Shown here piece after piece: positions 51,464 through 61,095 of a stretch of 64,000 bases of DNA. Source of the DNA: Fibrobacter succinogenes (GTDB lineage Bacteria > Fibrobacterota > Fibrobacteria > Fibrobacterales > Fibrobacteraceae). A program made the translations under genes and the position numbers. Positions within the stretch are counted from its first letter, which is position 1, and each line of letters begins with the position of its first letter. Location: NCBI GenBank assembly GCA_902794535.1, contig CADBHQ010000015.1, positions 1 to 64,000 of the forward strand. The letters run 5' to 3'. The notes beneath the pieces are model-generated. The model searched no databases. It was given only the letters and a program-made list of their open reading frames with translations, and was not told where the DNA came from.

Positions 51464-53737
51464 TTAGCTTTTAGCCTGTTCCGACGCAGCGCCGTTTGCA
51501 CCATTTGCAGCCGTAGTTGTTGCAGCAGCATTTGTTGCAGCATCAGCATTAGAGCTTTCTTCAGGCGGCGGAGTCAGCTTGGTTCTTGCGCCATAAAGTC
51601 TTTCAGATATATGCGTGAAGGATTCCACAATATCCGGGTCAAAATGTTTGCCCGCACCTTCCACAATAATCTGCATGGCCTTTTCGTAAGTGAACGGCTT
51701 CTTGTACACGCGTTCGGCCACAAGAGCGTCAAACACGTCGGCCACAGCCATGATTCTTGCAGACAGCGGAATCTCTTCGCCCTTGATACGCGTCGGGTAG
51801 CCCGTGCCATCCCACTTTTCGTGGTGGTAGTGCGCCATATCAATCGATTCGTTCAGGTAGTCCGCATCAATGGTATCACCAGCATCTTCAACCATCTTCA
51901 CCAAGATCTTCCAACCTTCAGTGGTATGGCTCTTCATGATGGCAAATTCTTCGTCAGTGAGTTTGCCCGGCTTATTCAGAATCAAGTCAGACACAGCAAT
52001 CTTACCGATGTCATGCAACGGAGCGGCACGCTTGAGTTTTTCGATATAGGCGTCCGTAAGAACATCGACAAACTTGCCTTCGCTCTTGAGCTGGCGAGCA
52101 ATCGCTTCCACGTATTCAGCAGTTTTCTTAATATGGTTACCCGTGCTCTTGTCGCGCGCTTCAACCACTTCAGCGAATTCCATAATAATGACTTCTTGCA
52201 TTCGCTGGATTCGTTCGTTCTGCGCTTGCACTCGCTGAATAAAGTTGTAGGTATCGCTCGCCATCGTGTACATGGATTCGTACAGATGTTCAATTTCGTC
52301 GTTCGTTCGCACCCCGATTTTTCCGAGGCGTTCCACACTGTCTCGAATGCTTTCGAGGTCCACCGTTTCGGTTTCAAACATGCTGGCACGCGTCGTATTG
52401 GCAGCAATCTTCATGGCAGCCAGAGACATCCGGTTCATGGGAATCACCACGCCACGCTTCACCAGTTCAAGTACGATACTCATGATGATAATGGAAAGAC
52501 CAAAGAACAGCGAAAGCATCTTGATAAAGAAAATTGCTTCGTCGCGGATGATATTTTCCATCGAAATATCTGCAGCCACATAGGCCACCGTCTTGTTCGA
52601 CGAATTGCGAATCGGTCGATAAACGGTCAACAACCAACCAAACTGGTCATCCGAGATAATCGGTTCAATTTCGCCGCCCGCCAAAAGCGTCGGCAAGTAC
52701 GGTTCAAAGCTCGGGTCAAATTCCACCACATCACCCGGTGCACCACCCAGAGCTTCTTCCGTATCTAGGTCGAACACCACATGACAACCATCCGGTCGAA
52801 TCTGGTACACATACAAATACTTGGTCTGCGGGAAGCTTTCTCTAATAGAGTGCAACACCGACCGAACAAAGGCATAGTCATCGACTTCGTAACCCTTGTT
52901 AATGTAATCGTCAACCTTGTCAGGATTAATTACCGTAGTCGCAGCCTTGGTCACACCGGTCGCAATACTGATAAAGCTTTTGACGGAGTTTTCGCGATAC
53001 AGGAAAAAGCCGATCGTACAAGCAAGGCCGCCCAAAAGCACTTCGGCCACAATCACCATGTACACCACCTTGCGCAGCAAGGAAGTACGGACCATTTTCT
53101 TCATGCCTTCGTTGGTGTTGACACGCAAGACCACCTTGTTCAGGTGGTTCTTGATGGCGCGGGGAATAAAGCGGAAAAGGAACACCGCAAATACAACGAC
53201 AACACCCTTATCAAAGAAGTCAAGAACAATGTCGGCCCAAAGTTGCGAGGTGAACTTGCTCCAGCCAAGAACCTCGTGGAACGCAATCGAGAACGGAGCC
53301 GAGATTCCTTCGCCAAAATTGAAACCATACAAGAAATAAGTAAAGACAGACCCGATACCGCCGCCAATCAAGGCAAACGAAAGAATCACTACAAACAGGC
53401 GCGGAATGTTCTTGAAAAATCTCTGGTGGTAAAAGAAAGTCGCAAGGGCAGCAATAAAGATATTGATGACCCCGTAGAACATGGTAATGGGGTCCGAGAT
53501 ACCGTCAATCGCATTCGAGGTAAAACCGACTATGACTGCAGGCAGGTTACCGCCAAGCATAGCGGTAATAATAGTACCCAAGCAATCCAAGTAAAGCGGC
53601 AGGTGAAGCGCAAGCGCCGTCTTTGCCGGTATAATATTCAGCAACAGGCCCGCAGCAATAAGCAGTATAACGCTTTTTAAGCTGGAGCCGTTTTCAAAAT
53701 CAAAAAACTTTTTGAGAGCCGCTTTCATTTGACCCAA
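51464..53737 (-). CDS. Membrane HD-GYP phosphodiesterase with periplasmic sensor
   Basis: A protein of 757 residues (TTG start at 53737 with AAGGA at good distance) or 754 (ATG 53728). The first 190 residues hold about six membrane spans similar to transporter-like sensor domains (LPLYLDCLGTIITAMLGGNL). A periplasmic dCache-like part (about 220-385) lies between spans, followed by a HAMP-like helix. The HD-GYP domain has HDIGKIAVSD near 575 and HHEKWDGTGYP near 640, with all metal ligands visible. It should degrade cyclic di-GMP in response to an outside signal. It precedes the flavodoxin-stefin gene. Confidence 0.9.
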   Translation of the reverse strand: MGQMKAALKKFFDFENGSSLKSVILLIAAGLLLNIIPAKTALALHLPLYLDCLGTIITAMLGGNLPAVIVGFTSNAIDGISDPITMFYGVINIFIAALATFFYHQRFFKNIPRLFVVILSFALIGGGIGSVFTYFLYGFNFGEGISAPFSIAFHEVLGWSKFTSQLWADIVLDFFDKGVVVVFAVFLFRFIPRAIKNHLNKVVLRVNTNEGMKKMVRTSLLRKVVYMVIVAEVLLGGLACTIGFFLYRENSVKSFISIATGVTKAATTVINPDKVDDYINKGYEVDDYAFVRSVLHSIRESFPQTKYLYVYQIRPDGCHVVFDLDTEEALGGAPGDVVEFDPSFEPYLPTLLAGGEIEPIISDDQFGWLLTVYRPIRNSSNKTVAYVAADISMENIIRDEAIFFIKMLSLFFGLSIIIMSIVLELVKRGVVIPMNRMSLAAMKIAANTTRASMFETETVDLESIRDSVERLGKIGVRTNDEIEHLYESMYTMASDTYNFIQRVQAQNERIQRMQEVIIMEFAEVVEARDKSTGNHIKKTAEYVEAIARQLKSEGKFVDVLTDAYIEKLKRAAPLHDIGKIAVSDLILNKPGKLTDEEFAIMKSHTTEGWKILVKMVEDAGDTIDADYLNESIDMAHYHHEKWDGTGYPTRIKGEEIPLSARIMAVADVFDALVAERVYKKPFTYEKAMQIIVEGAGKHFDPDIVESFTHISERLYGARTKLTPPPEESSNADAATNAAATTTAANGANGAASEQAKS

Positions 53738-53769
53738 TTTATCCTTCTTAATACTCTTAAAATAAAATA

Positions 53770-53790
53770 AAAAAGGACTCGCAAGAGTCC
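53770..53790 (-). terminator. Terminator at the end of the DUF167 gene
   Basis: GGACTC-GCAA-GAGTCC hairpin overlapping the stop, followed on the minus strand by TTTTTTATTTTATT. Confidence 0.85.
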
Positions 53791-54011
53791 TACTTTATAA
53801 TTTCCACTATTTTTTTGTTGTTTGTAGCCCCTGAAACTACCGAAACATCTCTTTTGTGCACTCCGAAATGTTCTGCCAGGAGTTCACAAATGGCCTCATT
53901 CGCGGCCCCATCTACAGGAGGAGCTTTGACTTCGACCTTGTAGCTCCCGTCCGGAAGTTCAACCACGCTTTCGCGTTTACTCCGGGCATGCACCTTGATA
54001 TTTATTCTCAT
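53790..54011 (-). CDS. DUF167 (YggU) family protein
   Basis: A 73-residue protein with the DUF167 signature VKAPPVDGAANEA and VVSGATNNKKIV. Small conserved cytoplasmic protein, function unknown. It begins six bases after the DivIVA gene, the same neighbourhood type as in Gram-positive yggU/divIVA regions. ATG 54011 is chosen over TTG 54017. Confidence 0.9.
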   Translation of the reverse strand: MRINIKVHARSKRESVVELPDGSYKVEVKAPPVDGAANEAICELLAEHFGVHKRDVSVVSGATNNKKIVEIIK

Positions 54012-54017
54012 AGGCAA

Positions 54018-54527
54018 TTAGGCCAGAACGTTTCCCTGGGAAACCGGGCGAGCCATCAGCTCTTCCTGCATGCGCTGGTCGTTTTCCATGGCCGTCAGAA
54101 GCTCTTCTTGGCCCCTAATCAAGGCTCTGCAGCGAATAAAATAGTTTGTACGTAATTGTTTAAGTTGCTCGATTTCCATGCGGAGCTCTTCGGCCTCTTT
54201 CTTGGTGGACTCCACCTCGCGGACCGCTCTTGCCTTTGCTTCGGCAACGATAATTTCGGCTTCCTTTTCGGCAGTGGCCTTGACTTCGTCAACGGTCTTC
54301 TGCATGGTCACCACGGCATCCTGAATGGTCTTTTCGATCTGGCGATAGTAATTCACGCGTTCTTCGGCAACCTTCAAGCGTTCAGTAAGGTCGGTTTTAT
54401 CCCTGGACATCTGTTCGAACGCGTTAGCCGCGGTTTCCAAGAAAGCCTTGACTTCTTCAGCATCGATTCCATTGAAATTCTTCTTGTGGAAGCTCTGATT
54501 TCGGATATCCAGTGGTGTAAGTTCCAT
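54018..54527 (-). CDS. DivIVA-domain coiled-coil protein
   Basis: A 169-residue protein. The N-terminus LTPLDIRNQSFHKKNFNGID is the membrane-binding DivIVA motif; residues about 45-150 form a long coiled coil rich in Glu, Lys and Ala. DivIVA proteins mark curved membrane and organise division or polar growth; they are less common in Gram-negatives. ATG 54527 is chosen because the family begins here; the upstream extension to 54614 is not typical. DUF167 follows on the same strand. Confidence 0.88.
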   Translation of the reverse strand: MELTPLDIRNQSFHKKNFNGIDAEEVKAFLETAANAFEQMSRDKTDLTERLKVAEERVNYYRQIEKTIQDAVVTMQKTVDEVKATAEKEAEIIVAEAKARAVREVESTKKEAEELRMEIEQLKQLRTNYFIRCRALIRGQEELLTAMENDQRMQEELMARPVSQGNVLA

Positions 54528-54667
54528 ACTAAAACCTGCAAAAAATTGAAATTTGCCGTTTTTGGCGTTGTGAGAAATATAACAACTTGCAAAAGAAGGT
54601 GTCACTGACACCAAAAAATAAGATATAAAAACCCGTTCACCCTATCTCCGTTTCTTTTTTTTCATGT

Positions 54668-54675
54668 TATATTTG
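54668..54675 (+). promoter_or_regulatory. TATATTTG -10 element of the GGDEF gene
   Basis: An exact TAnnTTTG element 15 bp before the ATG at 54690, so the mRNA leader is very short and no ribosome site is visible. Confidence 0.5.
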
Positions 54676-54689
54676 TTTTTACATAACCT

Positions 54690-55778
54690 ATGATAAAGTC
54701 CTTGAAACAATTCTGGGGGGATCAGGACACGCTAGAACGAAAAATGTTCTGGTCTATATTAGTGGTCGTCACTTCGGTAGCGACCTGTTCCGCCATTTTT
54801 ACAATTTATGAAGGTTTGAACGTTTCCGCATCACTTGCAAGCATCGGTTGCGCCGTTCTTTGCTTCGTGATCGCCTTTGTCGCCGTCAAGACCTCGCTCT
54901 ATAACCAGTGCTATCTGGTCATGTGCTGTGCACTTAGCTGTTTTCTGATGCCCATGCTGTTCTTGTTCTGCGGTGGTATCACAAGCGGCATGCCATTGTA
55001 CTGCATTACCTCACTTGCACTTATTGCCTTTGCAACTCGCGGAGCCGCCAAAAGAATCTCTTTTTTCGTTTCGTTGGTGGTCCAAGCGGTAACTATCTAC
55101 GTGTCGTGGCAAAACCCGAGCATTGTATTTGTTGAACTGGACCGTGACGGCGCCTACCTCGACATTCTGGTGACGCATATTCTCACAGGCATTACGCTTT
55201 TTGCAGTCGGCTCCTTCTCACTGATGTCGTATGTGCAAGAACGCGAAAAAAGAGAAAAGCTCGTGGCCCAGCTCGACTACTTGTCGGTCAGGGATTCCCT
55301 CACCGGGCTGTACAACCGCAGGTACTTGCTCAAGTTCCTTGAAGAAACCGTCTGGAAGCACCGCAACGAATACTTTATCGCCATGTTCGACTTGGACAAC
55401 TTTAAACAAATTAACAGCAAGTACGGACACAACTTTGGCGACACGGTCATTTGCACGGTCGGCAAGCTCATTCAAAAAAGCGAAGACGAAACCTCGGGCG
55501 AAATCGTCACCCGTTTCGGCTGTGAAAAGTTTATCTATCTCATTAATGCCGGTTCCGAAGTAGAAGCGTACTCCAAGGTCGAATCCATTCGCAAGGCCGT
55601 ACGCCAAATTACATTCGAAGATCACCAGGAACTGCAACTTACCATCAGCGGCGGGTTGCTCCCCTGCAGCACCAAATCGGTAGCCGACATAAGCCAGCTC
55701 CTTTTCCGAGTAGACGAGCTTGTGGTTTCTGCCAAAAAGCAAGGCAAAAACCAAATCCGCAACATGGTAGAAAACTAG
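54690..55778 (+). CDS. Membrane protein with a degenerate GGDEF domain
   Basis: A 362-residue protein. Residues about 15-180 hold five to six membrane spans. The GGDEF fold begins RDSLTGLYNRR near 203; metal ligand FDLDNFKQIN and YGHNFGD are present, but the signature reads GCEKF at about 277-281 instead of GGDEF: the second glycine and the fourth acidic residue are lost. It is probably not an active diguanylate cyclase, and may be a c-di-GMP or GTP effector. Its neighbours within 4 kb include an HD-GYP and an EAL-HDOD protein. Confidence 0.85.
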   Translation: MIKSLKQFWGDQDTLERKMFWSILVVVTSVATCSAIFTIYEGLNVSASLASIGCAVLCFVIAFVAVKTSLYNQCYLVMCCALSCFLMPMLFLFCGGITSGMPLYCITSLALIAFATRGAAKRISFFVSLVVQAVTIYVSWQNPSIVFVELDRDGAYLDILVTHILTGITLFAVGSFSLMSYVQEREKREKLVAQLDYLSVRDSLTGLYNRRYLLKFLEETVWKHRNEYFIAMFDLDNFKQINSKYGHNFGDTVICTVGKLIQKSEDETSGEIVTRFGCEKFIYLINAGSEVEAYSKVESIRKAVRQITFEDHQELQLTISGGLLPCSTKSVADISQLLFRVDELVVSAKKQGKNQIRNMVEN

Positions 55779-55818
55779 AGTTTTCTATCTTTACCGCGGA
55801 AAAAACAAGAGGTCCATT

Positions 55819-56079
55819 ATGACATTTGAAGAAATGTTCGCACTGGCTTGCCAGCGCAAAAAAGAAATGCCCGAAGGCAAAGGTACCACTGAACTGTTCA
55901 AGAAGGGTCCGCACGGCATTGGCAAGAAACTTGTCGAAGAAGCCGCAGAAAGCTGGATGGCCGCTCGCTTCGAAAGCCGCGACGCCCAGTGCTTGGAACT
56001 TTCTCAGGTTCTTTACTACGTGGCCGTTATGATGGCCGAAAAAGGTCTCACCCTCGAAGAAGTGTACGCTAAACTATGA
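55819..56079 (+). CDS. hisE: Phosphoribosyl-ATP pyrophosphatase
   Basis: An 86-residue protein with the all-alpha NTP-pyrophosphatase fold: GIGKKLVEEAAESWMAA and the second acidic helix CLELSQVLYYVAVMM. It catalyses the second step of histidine biosynthesis. GAGGT lies before the ATG. It overlaps hisG by four bases (ATGA). It is a stand-alone HisE and not a HisIE fusion. Confidence 0.9.
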   Translation: MTFEEMFALACQRKKEMPEGKGTTELFKKGPHGIGKKLVEEAAESWMAARFESRDAQCLELSQVLYYVAVMMAEKGLTLEEVYAKL

Positions 56080-56915
56080 TTAAGGTAGCTCTCCCGAATA
56101 AGGGCATGCTCTTTGAGCCCACCCAGGAACTTTTGAAGGCTTGCGGTTACAAGGCCACCAAGCCGTACAAGACATTGACCCAGCTCGACACCAAGAACGG
56201 AATCGAATTCTTCTTCTTGCGCCCGAGTGACATTCCGATGTACGTGGGCCGCGGTATCATTGATGCCGGCATTACGGGTATCGACTTTAACGCCGAAGCC
56301 AAGAGCCCGGCAGTCAAGGTTCTCGACCTGCCTTATGGCGCTTCCAAGATGTGCGCCGCAGTGCCTAACGAAAGCCCGGTGCAGTCTCTTGATGAACTCA
56401 AGAACGCAACGATTGCCACCAGCTTCCCGCACATTGTCGAAGGCTACTACAAGAAGGACATGAATTTCGTGGTGCTCGAAGGCGCCGTCGAAATCTCGGT
56501 TAGCCTCGGCGTGGCAGACGCCATTGTCGACGTGGTCGAAACCGGAACCACGCTCAAGCAGGCTGGACTTCGCATTGTGGGCGAACCGCTCTTCCGTAGC
56601 AACGCCGCCCTCTTCTGCAACCCGCAGAAGACCGAACTCGAAGAAGTCAACACGCTGATTCGCCGCATTCAGGGTAAGCTCGTCGCTCAGACATACATGA
56701 TGATCGAGTACGACTGCCCGGCCGAAATTCTCCAGAAGGCATGCGAACTCACGCCGGGCCTCGACGCCCCGACGGTGACCAAGCTTCACGGCCGCGAATG
56801 GTATGCAGTGAAGGCCATGGTTCCACAAGAAGAAGCAAACGCCATCATGGACAAGCTTTGGGACGTTGGCGCACGCAGCATTCTCCTGTTCGGTATCAAG
56901 AGCGCCCGTATCTAA
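56076..56915 (+). CDS. hisG: ATP phosphoribosyltransferase, long form
   Basis: A 279-residue enzyme of the first step of histidine biosynthesis. The N-terminus IKVALPNKGMLFEPTQELL and the PRPP loop region DVVETGTTLKQAGL are typical. The regulatory C-terminal domain (TVTKLHGREWYAVKAMVP) is present, so no HisZ partner is needed and histidine feedback is expected. It is coupled to hisE by ATGA overlap and followed by an unrelated EAL-HDOD gene three bases later. Confidence 0.93.
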   Translation: MIKVALPNKGMLFEPTQELLKACGYKATKPYKTLTQLDTKNGIEFFFLRPSDIPMYVGRGIIDAGITGIDFNAEAKSPAVKVLDLPYGASKMCAAVPNESPVQSLDELKNATIATSFPHIVEGYYKKDMNFVVLEGAVEISVSLGVADAIVDVVETGTTLKQAGLRIVGEPLFRSNAALFCNPQKTELEEVNTLIRRIQGKLVAQTYMMIEYDCPAEILQKACELTPGLDAPTVTKLHGREWYAVKAMVPQEEANAIMDKLWDVGARSILLFGIKSARI

Positions 56916-56918
56916 GAC

Positions 56919-58154
56919 ATGCAAACACTTGCTTACTTAGCACGCCAGCCTATCCTCGACCGCGAGGGTAAGATTTACGCGTATGAGCTCTTGTTTCGCG
57001 ATTCGCCCGAAAGCGACATCGCGATTATCGCAAGCGATGTGCTCGCAACCGCACAAGTGCTCGAAAACGTGCTGAACAATATCGGCATTGAACGCCTGAT
57101 TGGAAACAACAAGGCGTTCGTGAACTGCAGCCGCAACATGCTGCTCGACAACCTGTTCGGGCTCTTGAACCCCAAGTACTTTGTACTCGAGGTTCTCGAA
57201 GACGTCGAAGTCGACGAAGCAATCGTCAAAGCCGTCCAGCGCTACAGGGCACTGGGCTTCGAACTGGCGCTCGACGACTTCATCTTTAACGACGAATTCA
57301 TCACACGCTTCAAGCCGCTGTTCCCTTACGTGAGCTACGTCAAGATGGACGTGGTCGACAACTCGCAAGAATCCATGAACGCAGCGGCAGTCTTCTTCAA
57401 GACCATGGGAGTCAAACTCCTGGCCGAAAAGGTGGAAGATGAAGCCACGTTCAAGCGCTGCGAAGAAGCAGGCTACGACTACTTCCAAGGGTTCTTCTTT
57501 GCAAAGCCCGAACTCGTGACCGGCCGTAAAATCGACGCCACCTCGGCAACGCTTTTGCAGTTGTTGCTTCGCATCAAGTCGCGCCCGAGTCTCGAAGACA
57601 TGGTCGAAAGCATTACCAAGCACGAAGACATTGCCCAAAACCTGCTGCGCTTTGTGAACTCCGACTCGGAAACCAAGCACAGCCGCATTAGCACCGTCAA
57701 AGACGCCATCGTCTGGGTCGGCATGCGCCGCATTCAAGAATGGCTGATGCTCATGCTGTACGCACGCCCGGAACTCGGCATGAGCCCGCAAGCATCGCCC
57801 TTGTTCCAAAACGCAAGCCACCGCGCCAAGTTCATGGAAAGCCTCGCCCGCTGTATCGACGAAAACAACGACGACTTCTGCGCGAAGGCATTCATGGTGG
57901 GCCTCATCAGCCGCATGGACGCTTTGGTACGCGCCCCTCTCGAAACCATTTTGCCAGACGCTCCCGCCGACGACGAAATGCAAGACGCCCTTTTGAACCG
58001 CAGTGGCCGCCTCGGCACACTGCTTCGCTTGGCCGACGCCGTGGAACTCGACGACCGCGATTCCATTCAGGCCTGCCTCAAGGAAGAAGGCATCCACTTC
58101 GCCCAACTGAAACTCTGCATCAACGAATCCTACAGTTTTGCCAATGAACATTGA
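56919..58154 (+). CDS. EAL-like plus HDOD signalling protein (YuxH type)
   Basis: A 411-residue cytoplasmic protein. The first 200 residues are an EAL fold in the YuxH style: YAYELLF in place of EAL, FELALDDF, LLAEKVED and YFQGFFFAKP. The C-terminal half is an HDOD domain (SRPSLEDMVESITKHEDIAQ; VKDAIVWVGMRRIQEWLML). The altered EAL triad suggests weak or no phosphodiesterase activity; such proteins often act as effectors. It starts three bases after hisG and overlaps recR by 11 bases. Confidence 0.88.
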   Translation: MQTLAYLARQPILDREGKIYAYELLFRDSPESDIAIIASDVLATAQVLENVLNNIGIERLIGNNKAFVNCSRNMLLDNLFGLLNPKYFVLEVLEDVEVDEAIVKAVQRYRALGFELALDDFIFNDEFITRFKPLFPYVSYVKMDVVDNSQESMNAAAVFFKTMGVKLLAEKVEDEATFKRCEEAGYDYFQGFFFAKPELVTGRKIDATSATLLQLLLRIKSRPSLEDMVESITKHEDIAQNLLRFVNSDSETKHSRISTVKDAIVWVGMRRIQEWLMLMLYARPELGMSPQASPLFQNASHRAKFMESLARCIDENNDDFCAKAFMVGLISRMDALVRAPLETILPDAPADDEMQDALLNRSGRLGTLLRLADAVELDDRDSIQACLKEEGIHFAQLKLCINESYSFANEH

Positions 58155-58740
58155 ACCGCAAAGTCTTGAAGCGTTAATCGGAGAATTTTCATCGCTCCCC
58201 GGAATCGGGCAGAAAACTGCCCGTAGACTTGCGTATCATATTCTTTCCAAAAATGAAGGTGATGTAGAACGATTCTCGGCGAACCTGCTGAACGCCAAAA
58301 AGAACGTTCACCCCTGCCCGCGCTGCTACGCCTTTACCGACGAAGACCTTTGCCCCGTTTGCAAGGCAAGGCCCGACTCCAAGTGCATTTGCGTGGTCGA
58401 AAAAAGTTCCGACATCGTTCCGTTCGAACGCTCGGGCATTTATAAAGGCACTTATTTTGTCCTTGGTGGCGTGATTTCGCCCTTGGACGGCATAGGTCCC
58501 GAACACTTGCATCTGCCCGAACTGGTAAAGCGCATTAAAGACGAAGGCATCGAAGAACTTATATTTGCATTAGGTTCTAGCCCCGAAGCCGACAGCACAG
58601 CGCTCATGCTCGACCACATGCTTGCAGGCGTAAACGTCAAGCGCACGCGCCTTGCCCGCGGCATCCCGATGGGGTCTGACCTGGAATTTGTCGACGAAGT
58701 CACCATGCTCCGCGCTTTCGAAGGGAGAGTCAGTCTATGA
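58144..58740 (+). CDS. recR: Recombination mediator RecR
   Basis: A 198-residue protein: helix-hairpin-helix LPGIGQKTARRLAYHIL, zinc finger with C-x2-C and C-x2-C (CPRCYAFTDEDLCPVC) and Toprim residues (CVVEKSSDI, LGGVISPLDGIGPE). It works with RecF and RecO to load RecA on gapped DNA. ATG 58144 lies inside the end of the EAL-HDOD gene. Confidence 0.95.
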   Translation: MNIEPQSLEALIGEFSSLPGIGQKTARRLAYHILSKNEGDVERFSANLLNAKKNVHPCPRCYAFTDEDLCPVCKARPDSKCICVVEKSSDIVPFERSGIYKGTYFVLGGVISPLDGIGPEHLHLPELVKRIKDEGIEELIFALGSSPEADSTALMLDHMLAGVNVKRTRLARGIPMGSDLEFVDEVTMLRAFEGRVSL

Positions 58741-59420
58741 TGGAAAACAAGCCGAAAGGAATAAAGGCAAACCTTCCGCCTAAAACCAGTCATCATGCTC
58801 CCGTAACCGTTGGCGACTATAAAATTATTTCCGCTGAATTTGTCAAAGGTGCCACAAGTATCAAGCACCTTCCCGAAGAACGCTTACCGCAAATAGCCTT
58901 CCTCGGACGCTCCAATGTGGGCAAATCTTCGCTCATGAACGCCCTGATGGGCCGTAAAGACCTGGTAAAAGTGGGAAGAACCCCCGGAAAAACCCGCGAA
59001 TTGAATTTTTTCAAAGTCAACGGGAAGTTTTTTCTAGTAGATTTACCAGGTGTAGGCTTTGCAAAAGTCAGCAACAGCAAACGAGACCAGATGGCAGACT
59101 TTATCCGCGATTATGTGGAAAAGTGCAAGGACCTGAAAGGACTCATTTATCTGGTAGACGTGCGCCATGGTGGTCACGCTATCGATATCGAGACGGTCGA
59201 AGCTATCCGTGCTACCGGTTGCCCCGTGCTGATTGTTGCAAGCAAACGCGACAAGGCAAACCAATCGGAACTTGCAAAAGGACTCCGCAGCATCAAGGAA
59301 AAATTCGGTCTTGACCAGAATCCCTTAAGCGTCAGTTCTTTCAAAAAGTTCGGACTCGGTGACCTATGGCACAATATTCTGGAAGCGATAGAACAGAAAG
59401 ATGAAGGAAAGGAGCTCTAG
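58737..59420 (+). CDS. engB: Ribosome biogenesis GTP-binding protein EngB/YsxC
   Basis: A 227-residue TRAFAC GTPase: P-loop GRSNVGKSSLMNALMG, G3 DLPGVGFAKV, and SKRDKANQSE as the guanine motif. It assists 50S subunit assembly. The N-terminus is 40-50 residues longer than in E. coli and lysine-rich. ATGA overlap with recR; the mlaE-like gene begins inside its last 20 bases. Confidence 0.94.
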   Translation: MMENKPKGIKANLPPKTSHHAPVTVGDYKIISAEFVKGATSIKHLPEERLPQIAFLGRSNVGKSSLMNALMGRKDLVKVGRTPGKTRELNFFKVNGKFFLVDLPGVGFAKVSNSKRDQMADFIRDYVEKCKDLKGLIYLVDVRHGGHAIDIETVEAIRATGCPVLIVASKRDKANQSELAKGLRSIKEKFGLDQNPLSVSSFKKFGLGDLWHNILEAIEQKDEGKEL

Positions 59421-60279
59421 AAACTGGCACCGCTTTTCGCTCCCCGCAAGAGCGTTTCATTTGCTGGGCCTGTTCGTGTTGCACCGTCAGTTCGGTCAAC
59501 AGATTGCCTTGTTCTGCAGGGCTATCGCAAGTCTGTTTTCTAAAAAGCGTAGCTTCAAGACAGACACCCGAAACATCATCATGCAGACGTTCTTTACGGC
59601 CGTCGAAATTTTCCCGATTCTTTTCGTTGTGGCAACCTTGTTTGGAGCCGTTACCATCATCGAAGTGATTTCAATGATGGGCAAAATGGGCTTTGCCGAC
59701 TTTGTGGGAAGCACAATTGTGATTGTCATTATCCGCGAACTAGGCCCTATTCTCACCGCATTCTTGATTGCAGGCCGAAGCGGATCTTCGCTGACCACCT
59801 ACATTGGCAGCATGGTCATTAACGACGAAGTAGACGCCCTAGCCTCTATGGGTGTAAACCCCATTCGATTCTTAGTCATGCCGGGCCTAATTGGCGGATG
59901 CATCGCCATGTTCATCATGAACATTTTCTTTAGCGCAAGCGCCATCTTTGCTGGATTTGTCGTCACCAAGGTTATCATTCACGTAACCGGCAACATCATG
60001 AACACTCAGCTGACCTGGTCATACCTGAGTACCGAAATCATGAACGCCCTTGAGATTACTGATTTCGCCTTCATGGTCATCAAGCCTCTTGTTTTCGGCG
60101 CCATTATCACCACAAACGCCTGTTACCAAGCACTGAATATTCAGCGCGACATTCGCCAAGTACCCAAAGCCGTTTCGCGTTCCGTGATCAAATCTTTCCT
60201 GTACATTGTCGTTGCCGACGTGATTATTTCGATATTCTATATTGTTGACTATATAAAGAACCTCAATACGCTTATCTAA
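59401..60279 (+). CDS. mlaE: MlaE-type ABC transporter permease (phospholipid transport)
   Basis: A 292-residue membrane protein with five to six spans and the MlaE block RELGPILTAFLIAGRSGSS followed by INDEVDALASMGVNP. With MlaF and an MCE protein (not in this window) it would move lipids between inner and outer membranes. It overlaps engB by 20 bases and mlaF by one base (TAATG). Confidence 0.92.
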   Translation: MKERSSRNWHRFSLPARAFHLLGLFVLHRQFGQQIALFCRAIASLFSKKRSFKTDTRNIIMQTFFTAVEIFPILFVVATLFGAVTIIEVISMMGKMGFADFVGSTIVIVIIRELGPILTAFLIAGRSGSSLTTYIGSMVINDEVDALASMGVNPIRFLVMPGLIGGCIAMFIMNIFFSASAIFAGFVVTKVIIHVTGNIMNTQLTWSYLSTEIMNALEITDFAFMVIKPLVFGAIITTNACYQALNIQRDIRQVPKAVSRSVIKSFLYIVVADVIISIFYIVDYIKNLNTLI

Positions 60280-61094
60280 TGTTTGACGAAGCCTTAAGAA
60301 TGGAAGATATCCACCTTGCCTATAGGGACATCGTAGGAGCGATGTTCTCTAAGCCAAGAATTTTAGGGTATTTCAGAGGCATCGAAACAGACCCGCAAAA
60401 AGAGCTGATTTCCAACGTGAATTTTTCCGTCAAACGCGGTGAAACGGTTTGCATTGGTGGTCCTTCTGGTCAAGGTAAGAGTGCTCTTTTACGAATTATC
60501 GCAGGGCTTACCCGCCCCACCCGCGGACACATTTACTACTTCGGCGAATTCATTCCGCCTGAAAAGTTGACGGCTCTAGAAGTCGCCAAGCGCCAAGTGG
60601 GAATGGTGTTCCAAAACGGGGCTTTGATTTCAAACCTGCGTGTACGCGACAACATCGGGCTTCCACTCCGTTACCATAAAATGGGATCTCCCGCCGAAAT
60701 CGACGAAAAAATCAACATGGCCATGGACTTGATGCGTGTACGCGATGAAGCAGACTTGTTCCCGCACATGCTCAGTGTCGGCATGCAAAAACGTGTCGCG
60801 ATTGCTCGTAGTTGGGCCATGGACCCGAAGCTATTGTTGATGGACGAACCGACGGCAGGGCTTGACAACTACAACCGCCGCAACCTGCTGCCGCTGATTG
60901 ATAACATGCGTACATTGTTCAAAACGACAATCATTATCGTGACGCATGACCTTATGATTTCGAAGGAATTGGACTGCAACATTTGTTTCTTGCACCGCAA
61001 GACTCTCACAGAGCCCAAGCCCTTTGATTACTGGCTCAACAGCGATAGCGAAATTTCTAGAGAATTGTTCCGCGACCTCCGCAATAGCGGGTAG
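60279..61094 (+). CDS. mlaF: MlaF-type ABC transporter ATPase
   Basis: A 271-residue ATPase: Walker A GPSGQGKSALLRI, Q-loop VFQNGALISNLRV, signature LSVGMQKRVAIAR (a variant of LSGGQ), Walker B LLLMDEPTAGLD and switch histidine TIIIVTHDL. It powers the adjacent MlaE permease. Genes for the periplasmic components are not downstream, where pyrC lies. Confidence 0.93.
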   Translation: MFDEALRMEDIHLAYRDIVGAMFSKPRILGYFRGIETDPQKELISNVNFSVKRGETVCIGGPSGQGKSALLRIIAGLTRPTRGHIYYFGEFIPPEKLTALEVAKRQVGMVFQNGALISNLRVRDNIGLPLRYHKMGSPAEIDEKINMAMDLMRVRDEADLFPHMLSVGMQKRVAIARSWAMDPKLLLMDEPTAGLDNYNRRNLLPLIDNMRTLFKTTIIIVTHDLMISKELDCNICFLHRKTLTEPKPFDYWLNSDSEISRELFRDLRNSG

Positions 61095-61095
61095 A

